NCBI RefSeq assembly: GCF_000173075.1
Contig: NZ_ABVL01000016.1
Span: 1 to 64,000 of the forward strand
Reading direction: 5' to 3'
DNA from: Chthoniobacter flavus Ellin428
GTDB lineage: Bacteria > Verrucomicrobiota > Verrucomicrobiia > Chthoniobacterales > Chthoniobacteraceae
DNA length: 64,000 nucleotides
Shown here: positions 16,724 through 27,878 of the stretch, piece by piece
Layout of the letters: each line of letters begins with the position of its first letter
How positions within the stretch are numbered: position 1 is the stretch's first letter
Notes under the pieces: model-generated
What the model saw: the letters and a program-made list of their open reading frames with translations, nothing else
The model's database searches: none
What the model was told of the DNA's origin: nothing
Program-made: the position numbers and the translations under genes

Positions 16724-18856
16724 CTACCGCGGCCCCTGGGCGATTTCGATTTTGTGGTATTTCTTTTTCGTCGCGCGCGTGGAACGGCGGGATTTCGCTT
16801 CTCCTGCGGCCATGGCCATGAATTCCGCCTGGCTGTTCCGCTGAGAGGCTTCTTTTTTCACCGTGGGGCGTGAATAGGAACCATCACTGCCCAAAATGCT
16901 CGCCTTGGTGTTATCCGCGAGCTGCGTGGCGAGAATGGTATTCACGACGCGATCACGCAGGGCGGGTTCCTCGATGGGGAAGACGATCTCGATGCGGCGG
17001 AAGAAGTTGCGTTGCATCCAATCGGCGCTGCCGAGAAAAAGTTTCGGCGTGCCACCATTCTCGAAATAGAAGACGCGCGAATGCTCGAGGAAACGGCCAA
17101 TGATGCTGCGGACGGTGATGTTTTCGCTCAGTCCGGCAACGCCCGGTTTCAGGCAGCAGATGCCACGGATGATCAGGTCGATTTTCACCCCGGCGCTCGA
17201 TGCCTCGTAGAGAGCCTCGATGACCTCGGTATCCACCAGCGAGTTCATCTTGGCGATGATCCGCGACGGCTTTTTCGCCTGGGCGTTTTCCGTCTCCTTT
17301 CTGATCAGTGCCATGACGGTGTCATGGGTGGTGAAAGGCGAGATGATGAACTTCTTCGCACCTTGGAAATGGGAGATGCCGGTGAGCAGGTTGAAGAAAT
17401 TGGTCGCGTCTTCACCGAAGTCGGGCTGGGCGGTGAAGAAAGAGAGATCGGTGTAAAGCTTGGCGGTGCTGGGATTGTAGTTGCCGGTGCCGAGATGCAC
17501 GTAGCGGCGCAATCCGTCTTCGTCACGGCGGACGACGAGCGCGATCTTGCTGTGCACCTTGTGGTGGACGATGCCATAGACGACGTGCACGCCGGCTTCC
17601 TCGAGGCGTCGCGCCCAGAGGATGTTATTGGCTTCGTCGAAGCGGGCCTTCAGTTCCGTGACGGCGGTGACTTGCTTGCCGTTCTTCACTGCGTCCATGA
17701 GCGCGCCGACGATTCGCGGGTCGCCACCGGTACGATAGAGCGTCTGCTTGATGGCGAGGACGTTGGGGTCTTGTGCCGCTTGCTCGAGGAAATCAACGAC
17801 GCTGCCAAAGCTTTCGTAGGGATGATGGACGAGCACATCCCGCTGGCGGACGACCGAGAAGATGTCCTGGGCGCTGCGGAAGGCGGGCGCGGTCGGGGCG
17901 AAGAACGGCTTGTCGCGCAACTCCGGGGAGTGGTCGCCGGCGTAGATGACCATCAGCCGCGTGGGATTGAGCGGCCCGTCGATGAGATAGAGGTCTTCCT
18001 CAGTGAGTTCGAGGGTCTCGAGGAGATACTGATAGATCTCCGCCGGGCAAGTCGCGTCCACTTCGAGGCGTACCGCGGCGCCGCGCCGGCGATTATGCAA
18101 TTCATTCTCCACCGCCTTGAGGAGGTTGCCGATATCTTCCTCGTCGATGTAGAGTTCGCTGTTGCGCGTGACGCGGAAGTGCCAGAAGCCGAGGATTTTC
18201 GTCCCCGGGAAAAGATCCGCCAGATAGTGCCCGACGAGGTGGCCGAGATAGATGAAATCCAAGCGCTCGTCTTCGCGCGGCAAGCGCACCAGGCGGGGCA
18301 GCACGCGCGGCACCTGCACTACGGCCAGGCGTCGCTCGATCTCGCCTTCGCGCTCGATCTCGACCTGCACCACGATGTTCAGGGACTTATTGAGGAGCTG
18401 CGGGAAAGGGTGCGAAGGATCGATTCCCAGCGGGGTCAGTACCGGCCGCACATTGGCGCGGTAGTATTGCTCCACCCAGGTGCGGTCGGCATCGCTCAGG
18501 TGTTCGTAGTCCAGGATGTGAATGCCGTTTTTCGCCAGCGCCGGCAGTAACTCCTCCCGCCAGCAGGCGTACTGCTGATCGATCATTCCCCGGACCTTCT
18601 TATGAATGGCCCGCAACGTTTCGGTGGCCGTTTTCCCATCGAAGCTTCGCTCCACGATATCGCTTTCCACCTGTTGCTTAAGACCGGCTACGCGCACCTC
18701 AAAGAATTCATCCAGGTTGGATGAGGTGATGGTGAAAAATTTCACCCGCTCCAGGAGCGGATTGGCTGGATTGAGCGCTTCTTCCAGGACGCGTTGATTA
18801 AAAGCCAGCCAGCTCAGCTCGCGGCTGAGGAAGTGCGAGGTCGCGAAAGTCTTCAT
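16724..18856 (-). CDS. ppk: polyphosphate kinase 1
   Basis: The enzyme makes inorganic polyphosphate reversibly from ATP. The 710-residue length is typical. The N-terminal domain begins FLSRELSWLAFNQRVLEEA, the standard PPK1 opening. The autophosphorylated histidine lies in VHSKIAL (His435, the same number as in E. coli) and the second active-site histidine in YVHLGTGNYN (His454). No neighbour belongs to a phosphate regulon, so regulation cannot be read from context. Confidence 0.95.
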   Translation of the reverse strand: MKTFATSHFLSRELSWLAFNQRVLEEALNPANPLLERVKFFTITSSNLDEFFEVRVAGLKQQVESDIVERSFDGKTATETLRAIHKKVRGMIDQQYACWREELLPALAKNGIHILDYEHLSDADRTWVEQYYRANVRPVLTPLGIDPSHPFPQLLNKSLNIVVQVEIEREGEIERRLAVVQVPRVLPRLVRLPREDERLDFIYLGHLVGHYLADLFPGTKILGFWHFRVTRNSELYIDEEDIGNLLKAVENELHNRRRGAAVRLEVDATCPAEIYQYLLETLELTEEDLYLIDGPLNPTRLMVIYAGDHSPELRDKPFFAPTAPAFRSAQDIFSVVRQRDVLVHHPYESFGSVVDFLEQAAQDPNVLAIKQTLYRTGGDPRIVGALMDAVKNGKQVTAVTELKARFDEANNILWARRLEEAGVHVVYGIVHHKVHSKIALVVRRDEDGLRRYVHLGTGNYNPSTAKLYTDLSFFTAQPDFGEDATNFFNLLTGISHFQGAKKFIISPFTTHDTVMALIRKETENAQAKKPSRIIAKMNSLVDTEVIEALYEASSAGVKIDLIIRGICCLKPGVAGLSENITVRSIIGRFLEHSRVFYFENGGTPKLFLGSADWMQRNFFRRIEIVFPIEEPALRDRVVNTILATQLADNTKASILGSDGSYSRPTVKKEASQRNSQAEFMAMAAGEAKSRRSTRATKKKYHKIEIAQGPR

Positions 18857-18969
18857 CGGGGCGCCGAGGCTAGCCAGCCAGTCCCCGCACGGAAAGTAAC
18901 AATCTTGTAACGGGCGGCCTCAATAGTGATCGAACTGCCGCCCCGGCCCTGTCCTTTCCACAAAAAAAT

Positions 18970-19038
18970 CGGGAGGGCGGAATTCGGCCGGGCGGCGACT
19001 CTCAGGTCACCATCGCCCGGCGGAAGCCCGCCCTCCCG
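18970..19038. repeat. REP-like palindrome
   Basis: Arms CGGGAGGGCGG / GGCCGGGCGGCGA and TCGCCCGGCGG / CCCGCCCTCCCG are mirror images around a 14-bp centre. The element fills the space between the ppk start and the end of the lipoprotein gene. No coding potential is seen. Confidence 0.7.
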
Positions 19039-19066
19039 GAACCACCAACAAAGTTTCGGTTGGCGC

Positions 19067-19735
19067 TTACTCGGTGATGCTCGGGGTCGTCCGCGTGCCG
19101 TACCGTTGCGGATCGATCGTCAGAGCATACGCGATGCGTTCGGCGGCATTCTTGTAGTCAAACTCTTCGGCGCTGCCGAGGCCGGGAGCGTAGGTCGAAC
19201 CGAGCGCGCCGGTGTCGCCGCTGCTGGCTTTGACATCGAATTCGTAAATCACATTGCCGGCGCCGACGCCGCCCTTGCTCATATCCTTGTCGCCCATCGC
19301 GACGTAGTGGCCACCGACATCGGTGATGCGCACGTGGATTTTCACGCAAGAATGACCAGCCTCAAAGTTGCCAAACAACGCCCGCAGCACCGGGCTGCCG
19401 GCGTTGGCATATTCGATATCGCTTTCCACGAGCCAGCCGGTCGTCGGCTTGTCGTTGTTGTCCAGCACCATCGCCGGCGCCAGCTTCTCCATCTCTTCCT
19501 TGAGCGCGGTCGAGAACGCGGCCGGAGCCAGCGAACGCCGGATCGCGTGTTCGCCTACGCTATCGCCATGGTGGCCTTTGAACGGCGCATTCTCGGCAAT
19601 ATAGGAGCGAATGTAGATGGCCTTCGGCTTATACGCGCCGGACGCGATATCGGTGTGGGTGATGACAGCCCCGGCGCAGCCGGAAAGGACGCAAGCAGCG
19701 CCCGCAGCGCTAAGGAGGAGGAGGGTGTTTTTCAT
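19067..19735 (-). CDS. DUF4410-like lipoprotein
   Basis: The 222-residue protein starts at 19735 with a lipoprotein signal (LLLLSAAGAACVLSGCAG; the lipobox cysteine is in LSGC). The domain that follows contains 'YKPKAIYIRSYIAENAPFKG' and a later 'VESDIEYANAGSPVLRALFG...CVKIHVRITD'. This pattern fits the DUF4410 family, whose function is unknown. The protein should sit in the periplasm on the outer or inner membrane. It is the only gene between two palindromic repeats. Confidence 0.7.
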   Translation of the reverse strand: MKNTLLLLSAAGAACVLSGCAGAVITHTDIASGAYKPKAIYIRSYIAENAPFKGHHGDSVGEHAIRRSLAPAAFSTALKEEMEKLAPAMVLDNNDKPTTGWLVESDIEYANAGSPVLRALFGNFEAGHSCVKIHVRITDVGGHYVAMGDKDMSKGGVGAGNVIYEFDVKASSGDTGALGSTYAPGLGSAEEFDYKNAAERIAYALTIDPQRYGTRTTPSITE

Positions 19736-19784
19736 AGTTGGCAAAGGATTCTCGGTTGAAGGATGCAGATTCCGTGCCTGAGCG

Positions 19785-19875
19785 AGTGCCAAGAGCCAGG
19801 TAACGAGATCCAAGTGGGGCACTATCTGGCGAGTGGCCCCGAACACTTGGCTCTCGTATCTTGGCTCTTGGCACT
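19785..19875. repeat. inverted 7-bp-type array (AAGAGCC family)
   Basis: A 91-bp imperfect palindrome with arms AGTGCCAAGAGCCA...CCAAGTG and CACTTGG...TGGCTCTTGGCACT. The AAGAGCC unit is the same as in the tandem block at 3392-3426. It separates the lipoprotein gene from the end of dgt. Confidence 0.75.
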
Positions 19876-19879
19876 CATT

Positions 19880-21250
19880 TCATTGTCCTGGCAGGGAAAT
19901 GCCCCGGATTTTCTTAAAGAGGGACACGGCGTAAGTATCGGTCATTCCGGAGACAAAGTCGATCATTCGCAGGAGCCGCTGGTAGGGGTTGCCGTCGGGT
20001 TCCTTGCCGGGGCCGAGGGATTGTTCCGGGACGAGGCGCAGAAGCTTGCGGCTGCGGGGGCTGGCGTGCCTGGCGCCACGGCGGGCGACGTCGCTTACGG
20101 CGGAGACAAAGTCATCCAGCAACCCGCCCAGGACGGAAAAGCCGGCGGCCTCGATTTCGACCCCGCGGGTGGTCGAATAGATCGTCTCCACGGAGCGCTG
20201 CTTGATCGTCTCCAGTTCGTCGCCGGCGGCGATGTGATCGATGAGCGGTGCATCGAAATCACCCGCCAGGATGGCGTCTTCCTTTTCGAGAAAAAGCCCG
20301 GCAGCCTGCTGCACGGCGGTGCCGATGGCCAGCGCGCGGAGGAACTCGATACGCTCCTTTTCCTCCCGCATCGCTTCCGACCGCTCTCGCAAAGAGGCGT
20401 CGCCGATGACACTCAGAAAACGGTCGCGCACTTCTTCATAATCGAGATAACCGAGCCGGAAGCCGTCCTCGAAATCAACCAACCGGTAGCAGATGTCATC
20501 CGCCGCTTCGACGAGGAAGGCGAGGGGATGCCGCGCCCACCACGAGTGCAGCGGCGAGCGGCGGATCAGTCCGCAGCGAGTGGCGACGTCGGCGAAGAAC
20601 TCACGTTCGCTTTGGAAGAAGCCGAATTTCTTGGTGCTCGCGCCTTCGTGGACGCGCGCCTTGTCCGGGACGAGTGATTCGATGGGATACTTCGTAAAAG
20701 CCCCGAGCGTGGCGCAGGTGAGCCGCAGGCCGGGATTGTCCGGCATCTGTAACCGCGTGATGAGCCGGAACCCCTGCGCATTACCTTCAAAGCGGGCCAG
20801 GTCCTCCTGTTCGTTCTTCTTCAGCATCGTGCGGGCGTCCTGCGCGACCTTCGAAGTCTCGAACCACACGCGGATGGCGTCTTCGCCCGAATGACCGAAG
20901 GGCGGATTGCCGAGGTCATGAGCCAGCGCCGCGGCGGAGACGATCGCGCCGAAGTCCGAGGCGTGAATGCCAGGCAACTCCCCGCGCTCGCCAATCGCCG
21001 TGCCAACGATGGTGCCGAGCGATCGGGCGACGCTGGCCACTTCCAGGCTGTGCGTGAGGCGCGTGCGCACATAGTCGTTGTCGGCCAGCGGGAAAACCTG
21101 GGTCTTGTCCTGGAGGCGCCGGAAGGCGGACGAGAAGATGATGCGGTCCGAGTCACGCTGGAAGGGCGAGCGTTGCGGTTCTGCACCGGCGGGGCGGCTG
21201 CTGCCAAGGCGGTCGGCACAAAGTAACTGGGGCCATTGCATGCTCGTCAT
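19880..21250 (-). CDS. dgt: deoxyguanosinetriphosphate triphosphohydrolase
   Basis: The HD-domain enzyme hydrolyses dGTP to deoxyguanosine and triphosphate, controlling the nucleotide pool. The metal ligands are visible: His67 in RLTHSLEVA and His111-Asp112 in ALAHDLGNPPFGH, with 'DSDRIIFSSAFRRLQDKTQVFP' ahead of them as is usual for dGTPases. The protein is 456 residues. The start overlaps the BatA-like stop by ATGA, so it is the last gene of the moxR operon. That link with a MoxR-type system is unexpected and could be incidental. Confidence 0.88.
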   Translation of the reverse strand: MTSMQWPQLLCADRLGSSRPAGAEPQRSPFQRDSDRIIFSSAFRRLQDKTQVFPLADNDYVRTRLTHSLEVASVARSLGTIVGTAIGERGELPGIHASDFGAIVSAAALAHDLGNPPFGHSGEDAIRVWFETSKVAQDARTMLKKNEQEDLARFEGNAQGFRLITRLQMPDNPGLRLTCATLGAFTKYPIESLVPDKARVHEGASTKKFGFFQSEREFFADVATRCGLIRRSPLHSWWARHPLAFLVEAADDICYRLVDFEDGFRLGYLDYEEVRDRFLSVIGDASLRERSEAMREEKERIEFLRALAIGTAVQQAAGLFLEKEDAILAGDFDAPLIDHIAAGDELETIKQRSVETIYSTTRGVEIEAAGFSVLGGLLDDFVSAVSDVARRGARHASPRSRKLLRLVPEQSLGPGKEPDGNPYQRLLRMIDFVSGMTDTYAVSLFKKIRGISLPGQ

Positions 21251-23340
21251 GATTGTTTATTCGCGGTGCGGAGGAGAAAGAGTTGAAAGAGAAGTTCAAT
21301 CAGCAGCAGGGCTACCGCGGCGAGCACGAACCAATGAAAAATCGGCTTCCCGAGAATGAGATTCTCGAAGTCCTCGTGACCCTGCACGAAGAAACCGGCC
21401 TGGCCTTTCTCGCTCAATTGCTCCGGCAATAGCGCGCGGTCGATCGGGCGCAGGTCGCTTTCGTCCGGCGGCGGGTTAACCGCGTAGGAGTGCAGCAGCT
21501 TCGGCCCGCGCATGGTGTAGAAGCCCGGTTCGTCCGGCGTGAAAGTGATGCCGATCCGCTCGCCGAGCGGTTCCGTTTTCACATCCGCCAGCTCGCCGCC
21601 CGGCTTGCGCAGCGCATTCTCCGCCAGTTCGCTCTTCCATATCTCGTCCGAAACGGTTTCGCCCACTTGCGTGGAGAGGGGCAGCGGCTCGTCGCTGGTG
21701 AGGTTTTTCACGATCTCCTGCATCCATGCGGGGAAGATGCGTTGCCGCGCGAGGTTGCTGGAAAATTCGCTGACCGAGAAATTCATGAACAGCATGGTGC
21801 CGAGCCCGTGATTGGCGCTGGCCATGGCCGGGGTGTCGTCGGCGTAGGTGAGCAGGACCTTTCCCGCACCGGTCGCAGCGGCATCGTCGATGTCGTAGAA
21901 CTCGAGCAACGCGAGATTCTGCCGATTGGCCTCGCGAAAGAGCCGGAGATAGCGCGATTTGAAATCACCGCGAATGATCTGCTGCGCCGCGGCGCCGACA
22001 TTTTTCGCGATACGGCGAGCGCCGAGTTGCAGCGGCAGGGTTCCGGGGCCGGTCGCGCGTTCCAGCGCGGCGAAATTGGCCACGTCGTTCTCGCCGTCGA
22101 GGAAATAGCAGATGCCTCCGCCGTGGAAGACGAAGTCGGCTAATAGCTTGCACGTGGCCTCGTTTAGCGGGCCGGTGTGGGTGAAGAAAATCTTCCGCAC
22201 CGCGGCCAGTTTCGCGCTCGTGAGACCGGCGGCGGGAATCTGTTCCGGCAGCAGCGAGCCCGCATGGTCTTCATAAGGATTTAGGGCCGTCTTGAGGAAG
22301 AGGACCGCATCGCGTTTCGGGTCGGGTGCGTCGGAGACGATAAGAATGCCCTCCTTTTCCAAAACGGGGATGGTGAGGAAATAATGGTCATCCAGCGGGA
22401 GGTCATCCGGCGGGATGCGGATCTCGCACTGGTGCAGGCCCGGTCCGCCCGGCGGCACGGGCAGCGTAATTTTCGCCGTACTCCATGGGGCCACGGAGAC
22501 TTCCTTTTCGAAGCTGCTACTTCCATCGATCATCACCTTCACCGGTTCCTGCATGGGCTGATTGCGGAAATTACCCACCTCCACTTCCAGCGTCACCGTG
22601 TCGCCGGCGAGGACCTGTGACTGACTGAGCGTGGCGCCGAGGATGGCGCGATTGTCCGGATGCGGTGGCGCGCAATCGACAAAGAACAGCCGCGCCGATG
22701 GCGGCAATGCGGTGAAGTCGACGTTCGCCCAATTTCGGCGCTGGAAATCGGACAAATAGTAGATCTCCGGCCGACCGCTACTCTGCGCCAGGAGTCGGGC
22801 GGCGACGGTATTGGCCCGGCTGAAATCGGCGCGGCTGTAGCCGGGCTTGATGGCCGCGAGGAAATGCTTCGCGTCGGGATGATTGCGCGACATTTCGAAA
22901 AAGCACGACTGCGCGGTCTGTCCGGCGGTGACGATATTCACGCTGTCCTCCGCGCCGAGCGTGGCGAGGATTTTTTCCGCTTCGTTTTGCGCCCGCTGCC
23001 GGCTGCTGAGGCCGCCACCCTGGTGTTCCATGCTCAGCGAATGATCGATGACGATGAGCACCGCCCGTGGTGCTTTCCGGTCGGCATTCGAATTGAAGCG
23101 CCGCAGGAGCGGTTTCAAAAAGGCCAGCAGCAACAGGGCGATCAATGCCGTGCGCAGCAGGATCAAAAGCCAGTGACGAAGGCGAAAGATGCGCGACCGC
23201 TGGGCGATGGTCTCGCGGATGTGTTTCACCGACGAGAATTCGAAGACTCGTGGGAAACGTAAATTCAGTAGGTGGATGACCAGCGGCAGGAACGCAAGCA
23301 GGACCAACCCGGGGAGCAGGGCTAGATTGAGAAAGCTCAT
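21247..23340 (-). CDS. BatA-like membrane protein with von Willebrand factor A domain
   Basis: A 697-residue protein. It opens with two transmembrane helices separated by 'HLLNLRFPRVFEFSSVKHIRE', the conserved N-terminal module of BatA-type proteins. The VWA domain begins at VLIVIDHSLSMEHQGGG, whose DHSLS (99-103) is a MIDAS metal site. A long extracytoplasmic part follows, and the last helix near residue 680 anchors the C-terminus. The MoxR-DUF58-BatA trio is thought to help assemble or fold periplasmic complexes. The client here is unknown. Confidence 0.85.
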   Translation of the reverse strand: MSFLNLALLPGLVLLAFLPLVIHLLNLRFPRVFEFSSVKHIRETIAQRSRIFRLRHWLLILLRTALIALLLLAFLKPLLRRFNSNADRKAPRAVLIVIDHSLSMEHQGGGLSSRQRAQNEAEKILATLGAEDSVNIVTAGQTAQSCFFEMSRNHPDAKHFLAAIKPGYSRADFSRANTVAARLLAQSSGRPEIYYLSDFQRRNWANVDFTALPPSARLFFVDCAPPHPDNRAILGATLSQSQVLAGDTVTLEVEVGNFRNQPMQEPVKVMIDGSSSFEKEVSVAPWSTAKITLPVPPGGPGLHQCEIRIPPDDLPLDDHYFLTIPVLEKEGILIVSDAPDPKRDAVLFLKTALNPYEDHAGSLLPEQIPAAGLTSAKLAAVRKIFFTHTGPLNEATCKLLADFVFHGGGICYFLDGENDVANFAALERATGPGTLPLQLGARRIAKNVGAAAQQIIRGDFKSRYLRLFREANRQNLALLEFYDIDDAAATGAGKVLLTYADDTPAMASANHGLGTMLFMNFSVSEFSSNLARQRIFPAWMQEIVKNLTSDEPLPLSTQVGETVSDEIWKSELAENALRKPGGELADVKTEPLGERIGITFTPDEPGFYTMRGPKLLHSYAVNPPPDESDLRPIDRALLPEQLSEKGQAGFFVQGHEDFENLILGKPIFHWFVLAAVALLLIELLFQLFLLRTANKQS

Positions 23341-23357
23341 GGCAGGTCCTCGGAGAG

Positions 23358-24353
23358 TTACCGCTGGCGCTCATTTCTGCCTCGGAAGCCGAGATAGGCT
23401 TCGATGGCATCCAGATACGGTCGCTGGGTGTCCACCAAGCGGTGCTGAATTCGACGCAGGTCGGCCTCGTGGGCCAGAGTATCAATGTGCTGCTGGATGT
23501 GAGCCCGATAGCTCGCGCGGATTTCGTCCGGGTCGACCTGCACGGTTTCCGCGGTTTCGAGATCGATGAATTTGGCGGCGTTGAAGGCCGGCAGGTTTAG
23601 TTCGTCGGGATCGACGATCTGCAGAAGCAGGATTTCGAATTTGCGATGGACGAATTGGGCCAGCGCATCGAAGAGCGCTGTCGTGTCGTCGAGAAAATCG
23701 GACAGGATGACGATGCGCCCACGCTTTTTGAAAAGCGCGTTGCATTCCTGCACCGCGCCGGCGATGCCGGTGGTCAGCGCCGGCCGCACTCGCTCGAGCT
23801 CGGTGACGAGGCGGTGCAGATGCCGCCGCGTTCCGCCGGGAGCGAGGAATTGCATGACCCTTTGCGCGAAAAGTACCAGCGCGGCTTTGTCGCTCTGGGC
23901 CATCATGAGATAAGCGAGTGCCGCAGCGATCTTGGCCGCGAGAAGGTATTTCGAAGGCCGCTTCTCGCCCGCGTAGCGCATCGAACCGCTGATATCGACC
24001 ATCAGATAGACGGTCATATCCGTTTCCTCCTCGAATTGCCGCAGATACAATCGCCGCGTGCGTCCATACACGCGCCAGTCGAGCCGGGAGAGTTCGTCGC
24101 CTGGAGTGTATTCCTTGTAATCCGCAAACTCCGCCGCCGAGCCGCGATAGGGTGACTTGTGCTTGCCGGAGAAATAACCTTCCACCACCGCCCTGGCGAA
24201 GAGCAGCAGGTTCTCGAATCGTTCCAGCTCCTGCACATTGAGCAGCGACGGCGACGGCTCTTTGGCCCGAGCCTGCCGGCGCAATTGCAACAGGCTCAGC
24301 GCCGCGCCGGTGCCGGTCGGTTTTGGCAGCGGAGGCGGCGTCGAGGAAGACAT
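23358..24353 (-). CDS. DUF58 domain protein (BatA/MoxR partner)
   Basis: The 331-residue protein carries the DUF58 signature 'DELSRLDWRVYGRTRRLYLRQF' (residues 87-106). A VWA-like metal site DISGSM (120-125) follows. It is soluble and probably cytoplasmic. It sits between moxR (8 bp away) and the BatA-like gene (17 bp away), the usual order for this family. It is presumed to act with MoxR and BatA as an assembly or chaperone module. Confidence 0.9.
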   Translation of the reverse strand: MSSSTPPPLPKPTGTGAALSLLQLRRQARAKEPSPSLLNVQELERFENLLLFARAVVEGYFSGKHKSPYRGSAAEFADYKEYTPGDELSRLDWRVYGRTRRLYLRQFEEETDMTVYLMVDISGSMRYAGEKRPSKYLLAAKIAAALAYLMMAQSDKAALVLFAQRVMQFLAPGGTRRHLHRLVTELERVRPALTTGIAGAVQECNALFKKRGRIVILSDFLDDTTALFDALAQFVHRKFEILLLQIVDPDELNLPAFNAAKFIDLETAETVQVDPDEIRASYRAHIQQHIDTLAHEADLRRIQHRLVDTQRPYLDAIEAYLGFRGRNERQR

Positions 24354-24361
24354 GGCGAACG

Positions 24362-25345
<984 letters not shown>

Positions 25346-25495
25346 AAGGATGCTCCTGTCCGGGGACGCTAGCGGAGCGGGTGGGGATTGCCAATGGCCG
25401 TTTGCTCGGGGGCGCCGTTGGCACGCAGGAAGAAAATCGCTCGAGACGGTTTTGTCGTGACATGCTCAACACCAAACACTGTATTTGCACTTACA

Positions 25496-25539
25496 ATCCT
25501 CCGTGCCTTGCTTCTTGTTCAAGGCACGGAGGATGCCTT
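25496..25539. terminator. strong hairpin, possible terminator
   Basis: Perfect 15-bp arms ATCCTCCGTGCCTTG and CAAGGCACGGAGGAT enclose a 9-base loop (25496-25534). A GCCTTTTT tract follows on the + strand only. Genes on both sides run leftward, so for them it lacks the usual T run, and the + strand polarity is puzzling. Confidence 0.6.
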
Positions 25540-25594
25540 TTTCCTATTCGCGAGTAGCCCGTCTCGCGAAAGCAATTTCCGAATACCGGACGGT

Positions 25595-27811
25595 TTAACG
25601 TCCAGTGCCGAGAATCTCCAGCAATGGCCCCAGCACGGGCTCGTAATGCCGCCAGCGCTCCAGCGAGCGCTTGTAAATCGGCTGGCGCACTTGCGTCACG
25701 CTGGCCGTGCGCACCAGGCGCTCCGTGCGGTGAAACTCCAGGCAGGCGTCGTCCCAAGGCAGGCCGACAAAATCGAGCAGGCGCCGCGTCTGTCCCGCCT
25801 GGTCCGCGACCGTTTCCTCGTAATCGATCTCCAGCATGGGCACCGGCAAAACCTTTCGCCAGTGCTCCATGATGCGCTCGTATTGCAAGATCCGCTGGCC
25901 GATGTGCCGCAGATCGAAAGCCCAGCGGATTTCCTTGAACGGCGTCATCCAGCACGAGACGGCGACATCGCGCACGTCGCGCCGGCAGTGAATGATGCGG
26001 GCTTTCGGAAACGCCGTCACGATCCAGCCGAGCAGGCTGTAGTTATCGGGCATTTTGTCGACAATCCGCTCCACGCTTTTCGAGCCTCCGGCTTTTTCCA
26101 CCAGCGTCTGCAATTGTTCGAGATGCCAGTCGGCCAATGCGCGGATTTCTGCGGCGCCGACGTCAGTGAGGCACTCGGCAGACTCCGTGGTGCGGTCCAG
26201 CAGCGCGGGCAGGCTGTGAAAAACCCGGCCGGCAAAATTGCGCTCCCCGGCTCCAAAGACATGCGGATGGCTGGCGAGAATTTGTTCGGTCAGCGTGGTG
26301 CCGCTGCGCGGCATGCCGACGATAAAAACGGGCGCCTCGGAATCACGGCCCATTCCTTGCGTGCGCCGGAAGAACTCCGGGCTAAAGGCGCTGATGAGTT
26401 GGCCGATATGTTGTTCGTACTCCACGGGCTCGTAATGCCAGCCGCGCTCGCGCTTGAATTCACTATGCAAGGCATTGGCCGCCACCGCATGCTCACCGGC
26501 CCGGACGTATTCCTTGCGTCCATCCCAGTAGTGGGCGAGCCCGAAATGCACGGAGGCGCGCGCGCCTTGCCGTGGCCACTTGGCGGCCAGCAGATCCTCC
26601 ATGGTGTGCGCATCGGCCTCGGGCAACTTGCCGCGTAGATTGAGCGCGAGATTGGAAAGCGCCGGGATGCATCGGGGATTGATCGCCAGCGCCGCGCGGT
26701 TGCTGGCATTGGCTTCCTCCACGTCGCCCGCGGAGGCCTGGATCGAAGCTAGACTGGCCAGCGCGCCTGCGTTTTCCGGGCGCAGAGCGGCGGCCGCGCG
26801 CATGGCGGCGACGGCCCCTTCGGCTTCGCCTTCCTCCCACAGCGCATTGCCCAATCCCAGTTGCGCCTCGAAGCTCTCGGGATGCTCGGCGACGATCTGG
26901 CGAAACTCTTCCACGGCTGCGGTGCTGTCGCCGGCCGCGGCAACGGTGGAGGCGAGCGCACAGCGGGTTTCCAGGCGGCCCGGTTCCGCTTCGAGCGCTT
27001 TTTCGTACCAGCTCTCCGCCTGGATCAGATCGTCCGTTTCCTGCCAGATGCCACCAATAAGGGTGCAGAGCTCGGCGGAATCCGGCATTTTTTCCTGCGC
27101 TTGCGCAAAGGCGTCCATCGCTTCCTCCAGCCGGTCCAGCGACCTGAGGACGTTCCCCAGATTCATCCAGGCAGTTCCCGAGTGCGGTTCCAATTCCGTC
27201 GCCCGGCGGGCCAGTTCCACGGCGCGCTCAGGCTGGCCCACGCCCAACAGGAGGAGACCAAGATTGCCGACGGCGTGAGGAAGATCGGGATCGATCTCCA
27301 GCGCCTCTTCGTACCCGTGAATCGCCTCCCGCAGTTGGCCAAGCTCACGCAGGGCGTCTGCCCGGTAGGCTGGGGCAAGCGCGTTGGCGGGAGAGATTTC
27401 GATGGCGCGATCGAAAGCGGCGAGAGCCGCCGCATAGTTCTTGGTGGCGAAATAAGCGCTGCCGAGATTAAGCGCTGCGGTGAGGTAATCCGGCTTGAGC
27501 GCGAGCGCCTGGCGGAAGCTCTCGATGGCTTTGTCCATCTCCTGCAAGGCCCTCCGCGCCTCGCCGAGATTGCAGTGGTAAATCGGCTCCCGGGGATCGA
27601 GGCGAATCGCGTGCTCGAGATGCTGGGCGGCTCGCTGGGGAGCCTGCTGATCCAGCGCGATCAAGGCCAGCAGGTTGCGCACGCCGGCATGGTCCGGAAA
27701 CGTGCGCCGCAACCCATCGGCTGCCTGCTGGGCCTCCTTGGTTCGCCCCGCGCGCAAATCCTCGAAGGCTGCTTCGAGACGCTGGCGCGGGTCAGGAGTA
27801 GGGTGTGTCAC
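25595..27811 (-). CDS. TPR-repeat sulfotransferase
   Basis: The 738-residue protein starts at a GTG (27811). About 430 residues of tetratricopeptide repeats come first (for example 'AIRLDPREPIYHCNLGEARRAL'). A C-terminal sulfotransferase domain follows, with the PAPS-binding loop VFIVGMPRSGTTLTEQIL near residue 493 and a later 'HCRRDVRDVAVSCWM'. It should transfer sulfate from PAPS to a protein or polysaccharide; the TPR part probably selects the partner. An APS kinase that makes PAPS lies about 3 kb upstream, separated by the autotransporter gene. Confidence 0.88.
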   Translation of the reverse strand: MTHPTPDPRQRLEAAFEDLRAGRTKEAQQAADGLRRTFPDHAGVRNLLALIALDQQAPQRAAQHLEHAIRLDPREPIYHCNLGEARRALQEMDKAIESFRQALALKPDYLTAALNLGSAYFATKNYAAALAAFDRAIEISPANALAPAYRADALRELGQLREAIHGYEEALEIDPDLPHAVGNLGLLLLGVGQPERAVELARRATELEPHSGTAWMNLGNVLRSLDRLEEAMDAFAQAQEKMPDSAELCTLIGGIWQETDDLIQAESWYEKALEAEPGRLETRCALASTVAAAGDSTAAVEEFRQIVAEHPESFEAQLGLGNALWEEGEAEGAVAAMRAAAALRPENAGALASLASIQASAGDVEEANASNRAALAINPRCIPALSNLALNLRGKLPEADAHTMEDLLAAKWPRQGARASVHFGLAHYWDGRKEYVRAGEHAVAANALHSEFKRERGWHYEPVEYEQHIGQLISAFSPEFFRRTQGMGRDSEAPVFIVGMPRSGTTLTEQILASHPHVFGAGERNFAGRVFHSLPALLDRTTESAECLTDVGAAEIRALADWHLEQLQTLVEKAGGSKSVERIVDKMPDNYSLLGWIVTAFPKARIIHCRRDVRDVAVSCWMTPFKEIRWAFDLRHIGQRILQYERIMEHWRKVLPVPMLEIDYEETVADQAGQTRRLLDFVGLPWDDACLEFHRTERLVRTASVTQVRQPIYKRSLERWRHYEPVLGPLLEILGTGR

Positions 27812-27878
27812 TCGAAGAGGCAGTCAGGGACGGTGGAGATGCATTCGTCCCTACCACCACTGCGGGGTGCGATCCACC